From NCBI GenBank assembly GCA_011032825.1, contig JAADJZ010000005.1, positions 129,001 to 193,000 of the forward strand: a stretch of DNA of 64,000 bases, given 5' to 3'. Of this stretch, positions 30,545-41,031 are shown piece after piece. The notes beneath the pieces are model-generated. The model saw only the letters and a program-made list of their open reading frames with translations, had not been told where the DNA came from and made no database searches. The first letter of the stretch is position 1. The number at the start of each line of letters is the position of its first letter. The position numbers and the translations under genes are program-made. The DNA is from Massariosphaeria phaeospora (taxonomy: Eukaryota > Ascomycota > Dothideomycetes > Pleosporales).

Positions 30545-32091
30545 ATGTCCGTCTCCAAAGCCATCCACGCCGTCCAGCGCATCTCCAACGACCTCGTCGT
30601 CCTCCCCGAAACCCCACCCTACGACGACCTTACCAACTCCTACTTCTCCGCCCTCGAACGCGAGCTCGCGCCCGCCTGTTTCCTAACGCCGAATTCCGCA
30701 ACCCAAGTCTCAGATATAGTCAAGGCTATCAAGCCTTTCGCTTCCGAAAACGATGGCTTGAAAGTTGCGGTGTGCGGGGTGGGACAGCAGACTACACCCG
30801 GCGTTGCGAATGTGCGCGGTGGGATTACGATCCATTTGAAGAATCTGCGGGGCGTGGAGGTTGATAAGGAGAATATGGTTGTGAGTGTTGCGGCGGGAGA
30901 GAAGATGGGAAGCGTGTATGAGGAGGTGGGGAAGTTGGGGCTGGGGGTAGCGGGCAATCGGCATTCGGGTGGTGGCATTGGGGGCGACGCACTTCAAGGT
31001 ACTTACTTGTGCGGCTCTCGTGCGAGGTCCTTTTTAAATGGTTCTAGGTGGGCTGTCGTACTTCTCTTACGTCCGCGGCTTCATCAGCGACGATGTCGTC
31101 GACTTCGAAGTCGTGCTCTCCAACGGGGCCATCGTGAACGCCAACGCCTCTTTCAACCCCGACTTCTTCGCCGCGCTGAAAGGCGGCGGCGCGAACTTCG
31201 GCATCGTGACGCGCTTCACCCTGCGCGTCTTCGAACTGCAGCAAATGTGGGGCGGCAAGCTGTTCTACTTCCAGGCCAGCTTCGCGGGCTAGATACAGAG
31301 CCTCATTGATTACCTGCACGAGCCGGAGCCGGATACTGGTATACACATCTGTCTCAGTCTCGGGTATGCGGCCGCTCTGGGCCAAATCATGTGCATGAAC
31401 GACATCTTCAGCACTGGGCCGGAGAAACCGAAAGCGCTTGAGCCGTTCGCGGATGTGCAGCTGCAGATTGACCAGATGAACACGTTGCGGGCGGATAGTT
31501 TGAAGGGGTTGACCGATGAGGCGTTTGGGAGCGCGGCGAGTAACAGGTATGTTGTTTCTGTAGAATCACTCGCTGTTGGGTTTGAAATAAATGCTGATAG
31601 AGTCCAGAGTCGTGAAAATGACCACGACGGTCAAAGCCGACACGCGCATTCTCGAGTATGCAGTCGAGAAGTATTGCGCGGCGTTCAAGAATTTGAAGGG
31701 CGTGGCCAACCTTCTCTTCTCGCTCAGCTTCGAGCCAATACCGGTCTCCATGCTCGAGGCCTCTGCTCAAAGCGGCGAAAATGCTATCGGACTCAACCCG
31801 TCGGACGGACCGCTTGTGGTGGTGCTGTTCTACACGTCCTGGGATAATGCGAGCGATGACGAGACGGTGTATAAAGTCAACAAAGAGGCGCTTAGAGCGA
31901 TCGAGGAGGAAGCGCGAGGTAAAGATGTGGATGCTCGGTATCGGTATTTGAAGTATGCTTTCCCCGGTCAAGATGCGATTGGGTCGTATGGGGAGGAGAG
32001 GAAGGCGCACTTACAGGCTGTGAGTGCAAAGTATGATCCAGACAGATTCTGGCAGGTTGCGGGCGCGGGTCCGTTCAAGCTTGGAAAATGA
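30545..32091 (+). pseudogene. BBE-type FAD-linked oxidase with an in-frame TAG
   Basis: Exons 30545-30998, 31048-31546 and 31608-32091 splice in phase to 479 codons. Only TAG at 31290-31292 (about codon 233) breaks the frame; reading continues in the same frame on both sides. FAD-binding domain: VCGVGQQTTPGVANVRGGITI, SGGGIGGDALQGGLSYFS, then [14 protein letters not shown]. The C terminus has the berberine-bridge block (RYRYLKYAFPGQDAIGSYG ... YDPDRFWQ). Gln replaces the His usually used for covalent flavin linkage. CAG-to-TAG (CpA to TpA) would explain the stop, as would a base error. With the stop the product lacks the substrate domain. No signal peptide. Confidence 0.75.
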
Positions 32092-32189
32092 GTTGGTGAC
32101 TTTTTGACTGTTGACAAGTATGGGCTAGCAGCGGGGATGTATGTGTAGCAAGCAGCTAGTGTACACTTAACACATGTATATATTGGCAC

Positions 32190-33008
32190 CTAACTAACCC
32201 ACTCCAACATCCTCCTCGTATAAGCTCCTGCCGCCGCAAGCTCCTCCGCGCCATTGCCGCCCTTAAACCTCGTCAACGCATTAAACACTTCTGCTAAGTC
32301 TCTATCTACATTGATATTGCGCAGCGCCCTCATATAGTCCTCATCTGCCCACCACGCCCTTAAATTGGGCAACTCAACACAAGCCTTTGCCCTAGCCGCC
32401 CCGTTTCCCATGCCCTGCAAATGCGCTTTCCATTCCCTACCTGGCGGACCATAGTACTGGGTCGCACGTTGAAACTTTTCCAACCGAACGTTCAGGGCGA
32501 CCCATGCTTCGATTGCACTGGACATGCGGGGTAGGCGGTCTCCAAAGGTCGTCTCAAGGTGGGCTGAATCGATGGTCCATAGATTGTCGACGAGGTACTC
32601 TAGGTGGGCTGCGCCCAAGACCTCGAAGCCGTTAAGACGGTTTAGGAGATGCCCAAAGAGCTCGTTGCGGAGCATTTCATCTTCGTCGACGATGTTGGAG
32701 TCCGGCCTGTAGCTATTTTTGTGTCCGATATCAGCAGGGAATGGTCGAGACATCGGCCTAATACCCGCGTCCATTTGGTTCAAATGTGGTCGGGGTGTCA
32801 CATACATTTGTGCTGGCTGCGCGTGAAACTGGTCTGTGGCAATTGTAGACATAATTGTTGTAGACTCACTGTGTGAGCCGTCGTCGGAAATGTCGATATT
32901 TTGCCTCGCGATCTGATGTATTCTGGTGGATGTAGTGGTAGGACAATCCGCGGATGCTTGCTTGGGTACTTGAGTTGGCAGACACCTCTTATGTACCACT
33001 GTCATCAT
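32190..33008 (-). CDS. Hypothetical protein
   Basis: Up to 272 aa; the start could be ATG at 33008 or at 32852 (MSTIATDQFHAQPAQM). The C-terminal 170 residues are helical-looking with YLVDNLWTID, RLPRMSSAIEAWVALNVRLEKF and LRAWWADEDYMRALRNINVD. The N-terminal third is low-complexity. No family recognised and no signal peptide. The frame is open without introns, with ordinary codon use, which supports it being real. Confidence 0.5.
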   Translation of the reverse strand: MMTVVHKRCLPTQVPKQASADCPTTTSTRIHQIARQNIDISDDGSHSESTTIMSTIATDQFHAQPAQMYVTPRPHLNQMDAGIRPMSRPFPADIGHKNSYRPDSNIVDEDEMLRNELFGHLLNRLNGFEVLGAAHLEYLVDNLWTIDSAHLETTFGDRLPRMSSAIEAWVALNVRLEKFQRATQYYGPPGREWKAHLQGMGNGAARAKACVELPNLRAWWADEDYMRALRNINVDRDLAEVFNALTRFKGGNGAEELAAAGAYTRRMLEWVS

Positions 33009-33090
33009 TCGAATTGCGGCGAGGTTATTCTGGTCAACCTACCCTTGTATCATTCGAAGTGCGGCGCGGTTATTCCAGCCAACCTAGTTC
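33005..33090. repeat. Direct duplication, 45-bp period
   Basis: TCATTCGAATTGCGGCGAGG... at 33005 recurs at 33050 as TCATTCGAAGTGCGGCGCGG..., both followed by GTTATTC and an AACCTA end. Confidence 0.7.
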
Positions 33091-33903
33091 TCGAACTAGG
33101 GGGGCAGGGCGGCTGACTCGATGAGCAGCCACTAACGCTCACCCTTTTGGCGCCGAGAAGAACCCGCGACCCTTGCCCAACAAATCTGACAGGCGTCAAG
33201 CCGTTGATTGGATGGATTCTTATCTCCGGGGTGTTGGGTGTGACCTCAAGTACAAGGGTCTTTGCGGCACAGCGGAAAACGAAAGTGGGTGTGCGATCGT
33301 GAGAACACCGTGTAAGCTGTTTTGAAAGCCTGAGGCGTGTAGCTTATGTTCCTAGTAGCGGGTAATTTTGGGGCGAGGCGGGTAACTTTCTGGGGGGGTG
33401 TATGGCGTGAAGGGGGGTGTATAGGGAAGGTAAGTATTCTAAACGTTGTTCATCAGCTATTAACACGCTACGAGTAGCTGAGTAGAGGATTAGTAAGGCG
33501 GAGCGTATTACCTGTTAGGCGATACGGTGTATGAATCCAGAAAATGCGGGGGCGTACACCGATGGGGGATGCACACCGATGGGGGATGCACACCGATGGG
33601 GGATGCACACCGATGGGGGATGCACACCGATGGGGATGTACACCAACCAGACCTGTCCGGAGTTGCTTATTCGATCGCTGAAGGGGCACATTAAAGTTCC
33701 TCGAGACGCCGCGCTGTCGGGGTGGACAAGGTTTCCAGATTGCTATATCTAGACACTCGAAATCGCCGTGAAGATATAATCAGGGCAAGTAACGGCACGG
33801 CCTCTTTCTCTGCCTAGAACCCAGGTGCCCAATAGTATTTAGTATTAGATAGCGTAGATCCAAGAAATTTAAGAAGACTAGACCTCGCGGTAGTCTGAGA
33901 AAT
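33009..33903. other. Repeat-bearing intergenic region
   Basis: About 900 bases without a supported gene. Contains a 45-bp direct duplication (33005-33090) and a 17-bp minisatellite (33556-33644). Confidence 0.5.
33556..33644. repeat. 17-bp minisatellite, five copies
   Basis: ACACCGATGGGGGATGC repeats four times exactly from 33556, followed by a 16-bp variant and a partial unit. A 17-bp period rotates through all reading frames, so it is unlikely to be coding. Confidence 0.9.
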
Positions 33904-36900
33904 CTATCCCCGCGTCGCCTCATCCGGCGCGATCTCTTCACCTGCGTCACTAGATGAGGGAAGTTGTCTCTGCAGTGCAACGCGTCGCCAGAGACGACGT
34001 TTTCGTCCTCTGAATTTGCGGCTCGGTGTCGTTTCTTCTGCCGGCGCAGTCTTGTCCATTAGGGGAACCATCTTATCAGGTGTGGGCGTGGCAGGAAGAG
34101 CTTGGTCCTCAAGATCCTGTGGTTCAGATTTGTCCACGTTCGTGCCCTGCTCGTCCACAACCTCATCGGCTGATGCAAACTGATGAGCCTTCGAGGCTGC
34201 TAGACCGGGAAGGTTTTCGCTTGGAAGTTGAGGGAAAATCTTCAGTTGAGATACGCATGCCTTGGCCCCCTGCTTTTCTCGCCGCCCATACTTCTTGAGA
34301 GCCTCGGCATACTCGTGGTCAAGCCGTTTTAATTCCGCCAGCTTTTCCTTCTTCTGCTGCGCAAGCCCACCTATCTGCATCTGTGTCTTTCTCCGGAGGT
34401 CATCTCTGAACCTTTGATATGAGTCGTTATACTGTGATAATACTTCCACATAGTGTTTCAGTCTTTTGTCAAGGGCCTTCCCTTTAAGCTCACGAGCCAA
34501 TATTCTCAACTGAGTAAACATCTCCTTAATGTCGTTGGCGCTCATATCTCGGAGGTGGTGGGCGTACATGTTGCGACACTGACGCAACCGGCCAAATACG
34601 GTTTGATGGTTTCCCAGCCGGGAATTCAGCAATCCGCTGGCGCGGACGAACAAGCTTTCGAGTTCTTCGCGGGGCTTATTATGACTGCGACAGAGAATCT
34701 CAAATTCCACTACATCCACGGCCTGGTAGCAATCCCAGCCTTTAGCCTCCATGAACTTAGGTACAAGGTTGTTGCCGAACGCATAGATAGCTCTTTTGAA
34801 ATCGTCAAGGATGTCTCTGAGCCTACATATTCCCCTGCAATCAGCGTTGTTCTAGATAGTTTCCATTGTACAGCAAGATGAAGTGTTCAAATAGTTTAAG
34901 GTCTTGATAAAAAGGTGTTACTTACATGTCGTGCTGGGTTCCGTAAGGCAGAAATGCCGGGGTATCAGCGTGGAGTTCGCTGAGATGCATCCCCCTTGTT
35001 TCCAATGGTAGTTTTACTTGTTTCTCTGCTCGATCGTCGAATATTGCAAGCTGTCGGACTAGTGATTTCAATTTGCCCTGCCAAGAACGGATTTTGTGGA
35101 TATGATAATCCCGACGTCTCAACTTTTGGTCGGCAGTCCAACTACTGGGTAATCCGGCGCATAATTGTGTGACTTCTTTCTGAATTCGGAGCTCCATTGT
35201 CCCAATGTACGAACGTAGGCCGATATTCTGGCTGGCGGGCTGCCCCAGGGTTGCCCCAGTAGAAGAACCATCCAGAACAGGCGACGTGTCGTTAGTAAAT
35301 GGAGCGCCAATGCTCGAGATCTTCTCATTTTCAGAGGGAGCATCTGTGCTTGCAATCTTTTTCTGCGCATGCGAAGTACCGGGGCTCGAGCTGGTGTTGT
35401 CGCTCGATCTGGTGTTTTCGCTCGAGCTGGTGTTGTCGGTGGGCAGTGCGCTTTCGCTGCGGCTGCTTTCGACTCCAGGAAAAGTAGTAGCATCCGGAGT
35501 GTATGCGATGGTAGCGCTGGAACTGACACTCTTACACTCACTAAGAACGGCGGTGGTAATAAGGTCATTGGCATGGTAAGAATCCGGCGGAATATCGTAC
35601 CCCTTTAGCAGCTCGACTGCATATTGCAAACTCTTAAGCACGTTCTGTACCAAAATATGCTGGTCATGGGCTTGTTTGAATACAGCCAACGCATGCAGCT
35701 TATCCTCCAAGGACTCTTGTGTGTAGTATTCTTTGGATACTGCGATATCAAGTTTTTTGAACGCGAACAAGAGATCATGTATAAAAGATAGCTTCTGGGA
35801 GATTGAGTGAGTTCTCTCAAGAACCCTCGCAAGGTGCACAGTACCTAGATGCAGAACATCTATCACATTGTCACGTCTCTTGCGGGACAATCTGGAGAGG
35901 CGCGCCGCTTTTCGGACTCTGTCTATGCAACGGTCTCTGAGAGAAAAGTGATTGTCAAGCGAGCTCCAGTGATTTTCAAACGCTCCGATATGCACAGATT
36001 TCACCGTCTCTGCCTCTCGCAACGGACTGCCGTTGTCAGTAAGAGAAGTTGTTGAGCCCGCGATACCAGTGGTTTGTCTATGCGTGGCGTCTCCCCTTTG
36101 AGCGACACTTTCTGCAACGGGCGCACATATTATCTTACGTCTTTTGTGGAAAAATGATGAAACTGTATGCCGATTCGTGAAGGCCTCCTGAGTTAACATT
36201 CTGGTGAAAGATCCGTGCAGGAAGGTAACAATAGTTTGATGCATCAAGGGAGGCATTTTTCTCAACTGTTGGTACTGGATATAAAACACCGAAACCGGAG
36301 AGATCGCGAAGAGAGGACTCCGAATATAGGGCTGGAAGGTGAGGAATGTGAGAGCGTCAGCACATATTTGTACGCGTCTGGCGTCCTGGATTGACTCGAA
36401 AAGCTCGCTCGACCATGTGGAGAAGACAGAGGCAGGATGTATGTAATCTGAAACGTTCATGACAATGGCGTTCAGTAATTCTTCAAGAGACAGTACAGCG
36501 ACGAGCCCGAAGCAGCTTGGAGGAGGAAGTGCTGGTTGATTGCCTGAGTACCCTTGGGATTCTATACTCATCCCAGTATCACTGGAAGATAGAGATAATG
36601 CCTCGTTTTCAGACTGGGGTAGTCGTTCTATCGGTGTATAATGTTCAAATGATAGTTGATAGAGAGGCTCCGGCTGCTTGGGTGCTCCTTCCGTATTCGA
36701 TCCTTCTACAGAAACTTTAGCGGCAGCTCCATCATCTGGGTCGGTCCACAGTGGAGGATCGATTTCAAGAGCTTCGTCTGGTTCTAGAAAGCCTGGATCC
36801 GCGGTTGCCAACGCTTTTCCTTTAGTTCGAGGTCTATCGAAATCCGATAAGGCCTCTGTAGATGTTGTAGCGACAACAGGGCCATGAACGCCGAAGGAGG

Positions 36901-37267
36901 TCCCCATATCATCAGCCGTCTTCTTATACCTCTCGTCGAACTGCTCTTCTTCGCCGTCCACTTCCTTTACATTATCTTCATGTTCCGTTTTAGCATGGTC
37001 AGCACTCGTCGAATTAGACCCCGCGTCATCGCCATTTCTCCTCTCACGCTCCTGATTCCTTAGCAAATCCAGAATCCCAGAGTAGAAGCAGTTGCGATGT
37101 CGCAATCCGTTTATCAACGCAGTCCGATGCGCGGAGATTCGCTGGTGTGGGTGCCTGGATGCAATACTAATCCGATTACATGTGTGAAGGCTGCACGAGA
37201 TACGAAGAAAAGTAGTCCTGGCAAGCATAGGGAAGAAGGCAGAAGGAAAGCATAGGAAATGGAACAA
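33904..37267 (-). CDS. Large hypothetical protein, two exons, possible mitochondrial presequence
   Basis: Exon 1 37267-34926 and exon 2 34834-33904 (intron 34925-34835, GTAAGT...GCAG, in phase) give about 1,090 aa. The first ~75 residues are rich in Arg, His and Ser with no acidic residue until near ILDLL, as in a mitochondrial presequence; Met near residue 14 (MLARTTF) is an alternative start. Then come an acidic Ser-rich linker, a helical central region (SLEELLNAIVMNVSDYIHP; RDRCIDRVRKAARLSRLSRKRR), a Ser/Asn/Thr low-complexity repeat (SSSENTRSSDNTSSS), and in exon 2 a coiled-coil-like block (LAQQKKEKLAELKRLDHEY). I recognise no domain. It may be a lineage-restricted gene. Confidence 0.65.
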
Positions 37268-39114
37268 GTGGCTGATGGAAGGAGATGGAGACGGAGTCTG
37301 AAGTTCGACGAGGTCGCGAAAAAGTTTAGAGAGGACCGTGCATGGGCTTGGCGTGGCGCTGGGTTCACAGGTACGAAGGCACGAAGACGGAAAGAAACAA
37401 CATCACTGCATAACTACCCTTGTAGTAATTCTCTAAGATGACACGGAGACCAAGATATATTGTTACAGGTACTAAGAACAATGCGGAGTTCTATCACCTC
37501 CACTTTGACGCAAATAATCCACACGCACTTTCGACCAGCTAATCCTGCGATGCCCTATCGAGCCATTTATCCACGCAACTTACTTGGTAATAGCTTTGTC
37601 TATTCATATCTACGTGATACGTGTGTCTCAAAAGTTGCCGAGGTATTTCACCCTGATACCGCTACAATCCATGAAGATCGGACACATCGCCGGGGCGTAC
37701 AACGTCTATATCCGACAAATTCGGTATCCAATTTCGCTACTCGGAGGCCCCTGAACAGAACCCGATGCGTGCAAACAGAAGTCCTTTTCAGGATCACTTT
37801 CCGCGCTCGTAGGCGTGTGCTGTTACAACCGCCCTGGTCTTTATGCTTTTCTCGTATATGTCACGTCCCAGATGTAGACATTTCGTAGCGGCGAGACCAT
37901 GCACGGAGTATCTTCAAGATTGAGACACGCCGTGCTGCTCGTCACGTCGGACGCATGCTCCAATAGTCGTTCTGGACGACCTTGTCTAGCATCTCCTGGT
38001 GGGGACGGAGGATATAGGGCTCGGGGGGATCGGCAGCGCATAGATGGTGGGCTTGGAAGTCGTACGATAATAGCGCTATTCTCAACCGTAGATATCTATT
38101 CGAGCAGCCGCATCAGCAGAGTTCGATAGCTGGGGGTAGATTGCCTACCTAGAAAGCCATATCGTAGCAGCGCATAGCCTTTCACAGGAGTGGTTCAGCT
38201 ACAACCTTCTACCATAACATCTCAAATGTCTTCGGCTGAAGGCCTTCTTACTCTTTCAGTGGACATGCGCTCCAGTCCGTCTGACGACAATTGCGACGCG
38301 GTGTTGAATGTGGCTGGACCTGCACGCTTTCCGGCGTGCGCCCGGATATTATCCTCTGGGTCGCCGAAGACGGCGGACTGAAACCTGGGCGGCTCGTGAT
38401 GCCCCGAATGAGGTTGCCATGTTATCAAGATCGAGGTGCCACTGCGCGTGTGACAGAAGGACTCCGGCGACTGTTCGTTTTCATGGGTTACAGGTGGTCC
38501 GTGGACGCCGTTCGCAGGCCTCCCGAGCTCTGTAAGCGAAAGAGGCTACGCATGGCGAGTCGATGAGGTGGTATGCTTGCGGAAAGTCTGCGAAGGTTCT
38601 TTGCGGCGTTGGCCGTGGTGGTGGCACCTGGGCAGTGGCAGCGGCAGCCAGCGGAGCGTCTTGGCAGGAGCCCGGGTGGCCCCTGCGTCGCCCCCACTCT
38701 CCCCCGCATCTCAGCGACCACTTCCACCTCCCATCCACACCCATCATCGATACGAGAATGCCGGCGATGAGCGAACGCTTACGTATCTGCGAGATCCAAA
38801 AGATGCTGTCATCTGGCGCAGTCGCGAGATCTGGCTTGGATGCCTGTTCGCAGCTATGCGCGGTTGCACCCAGAGTCGACCCTTGGACAACACATACCAC
38901 ATCCAAAGCCCAATGCAGAGAGAGAGATCGCAAAGTATAGCTCGATAAGTAGCAGCTGGCGGAATAGGCACCCCCCACCTACCAGCTCCGCAGCCGCGGC
39001 TAAGAGAGGGGTAGCTGCATGCGAGCTCGTGGTGGTTTACTCTCTCCATTGCAACGCGTCGACATTTCACTGTGCATTCACCTATCTAATTCTATACTAT
39101 ACATTGAGCGAAAA
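37268..39114. other. Long intergenic stretch
   Basis: About 1.8 kb. Overlapping ORFs on both strands at 38290-38980 reflect local GC richness; none has a recognisable domain or paired splice sites I trust. Confidence 0.4.
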
Positions 39115-40306
39115 ATGGGCAAGAAACGGGTTCTTGTGAGCTATGGGGTGGACATTGACGCCGTATGATCCCACTGCTCCGAACTCTACCAACAACCTAG
39201 CTGACAGCGTGCCATATCTAGGTAGCGGGATGGCTAGGCTCGTATGGTGGAGAGGATTCCACCAGTGATATTAGTAGGGGTGAGCGTTGCGGACAAGATG
39301 CATGGTGAGATCCTGTTATCGGGGATTGACAGCAGATAGGTCTGTGGGCCGGAACAGTAGGGACCCAGCGATTGCTTAAGCTGTTCGATAAGTATCATAT
39401 CAAAGCAACCTGGTTTATCCCAGGTACCATCTCCCTCATTCCTCTCCTACGTCCCCTCTTCTGACACCTCCATCCCCTAGGCCACTCCCTCGAGACCTTC
39501 CCCGAAGACTGCGCCGCGGTCCGCGACACCGGCCACGAAATCGGCCTGCACGGCTACTCCCACGAAAACCCCGTCGACATGACCTTCGAGCAACAACGCG
39601 ACGTCCTCGACAAAACCTACAAGCTCCTCACCGACTTCTGCGGCAAGCCACCCCGCGGCAGCGTAGCCCCCTGGTGGGAAACCTCCAAAGAGGGCTGCGA
39701 GCTACTCCTCAGCTACGGCATCGAGTACGACCACAGCATGTCGCACGAAGACCATCGCTGCTACTGGCTGCGCACCGGCGACCAGTGGACGAAAATCGAC
39801 TACAGCAAGAACGCGAAGGAGTGGATGAAGCCGCTAGAGAAAGGCCAGGAGACGGGGCTGGTAGAAGTCCCTGGAAATTGGTATCTTGATGATTTGCCAC
39901 CGATGATGTTCATGAAGAAGAGCGCGAACAGCCATGGGTGGGTGAACCCGCGGGATGTCGAGCAGCTCTGGATGGACCATTTCGATTACTTTTATCGCGA
40001 GTATGACGAGTTTGTGTTTCCGATGACGATTCACCCGGATGTGTCGGGGCGGCCGCATGTGATCTTGATGCATGAGAGGTGAGTTGGGGTCTACGGTGCT
40101 GTCGACGGTGACCGATATAGTGGCTAAGGGATTCTAGGATCATTGAACATATCAATAAACATGAGGGTGTGGAATGGGTTACAATGGAGCAAATGGTCGA
40201 CGATTTCAAGATGCATAATAAGCCTCCGGCTGGGGCGAAGATGCCGGCGCCGCCGGGGGAGATATTGATGTTGCAGAAAGACGGGAAGGCGTATTCTCTC
40301 GACTGA
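39115..40306 (+). CDS. Polysaccharide deacetylase, PgdA/HP0310-like
   Basis: Exons 39115-39162, 39222-39279, 39340-39423, 39481-40078 and 40138-40306, all with canonical splice ends and compatible phases, give 318 aa. It starts [20 protein letters not shown], with the metal-binding Asp pair, then [28 protein letters not shown] and [16 protein letters not shown] supplies the His-x3-His metal ligands of NodB-type deacetylases. The wording of the N-terminal third resembles the cytoplasmic Helicobacter PgdA/HP0310 group more than secreted chitin deacetylases, and there is no signal peptide. That group includes enzymes on small amides or imides as well as polysaccharides, so the substrate is open. 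Confidence 0.85.
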
Positions 40307-41031
40307 AAGTAATCCTCACATAGTTTGTCATCTGGATTCGCTTATCTCAAGGCTCTGATATGGACCCCTTCCGAGCTATGTTATGCTTGCTATAGCTTGT
40401 AAAATTACACATAGCAAGAGGGCAGTCCTTGACATGCGTGCTCCAGGACTTCAGGGCCAGGTGGCGCATACATGGCATTTGGCACTGGAGTTGGGATATG
40501 TTCTGTCAACTCGTCAAGCGTTTGCGAACCACCCACTCAGCTCACGCTGAAATCAAACGAAGCTCCCTTACTGAAGGTTTGGGTTTTGCGCAAACTTCTC
40601 ATCGGGGCTTTGCTCACGCTCTCACATCGCCTAAACACCAGGCTGCAGAAGCTCGTCGCAATTGGACGAGACGAGTGGGCGTGCAGGCAGGCGCACGGGC
40701 CAGCTGCTCAGCCCTCAATCGTCGCTTCCCCTCCCCCTCACTACTTCTCTCCTCCATCCTCATCCTCAGCACATCCACTCTTCCACGCTTTATCTTCTGT
40801 CTATGATTTACTAACGATATTTGATCTCTGAGTGTCAATTTCAAAGTGTTTGACATCAGGCGACGACGACGCAGCCTTGCCGGGTGTCAGCCTGATCATA
40901 GGGGAAATAAGGCACGGGTTGGATCGATCCGCAGACAATAGCGCCATTCTCCGTTCTGGATTACAATTCCATTCGACTTGGAACGTACCAACCATCATTG
41001 CAGATCCTGGCACCAATTGCATCAAAACAAT
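40307..41031. other. Intergenic region and HET leader
   Basis: About 725 bases; no separate gene supported. CT/CA-rich DNA at 40720-40800 looks like an upstream promoter/leader. Confidence 0.4.

Noticed and set aside
28784..32091. Secondary-metabolite cluster around the FAD oxidase
   Set aside because: No PKS, NRPS, terpene or other backbone enzyme nearby; neighbours are unrelated.
33556..33644. CRISPR-like array
   Set aside because: Units are contiguous with no spacers, and the genome is eukaryotic.
33531..33752. Repeat-protein ORF over the 17-bp minisatellite
   Set aside because: A 17-bp period shifts frame each unit; the apparent peptide repeat is an artefact.
38290..38980. Overlapping ORFs on both strands before the deacetylase gene
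   Set aside because: No recognisable content; the deacetylase start at 39115 is fixed by homology and splice phases.
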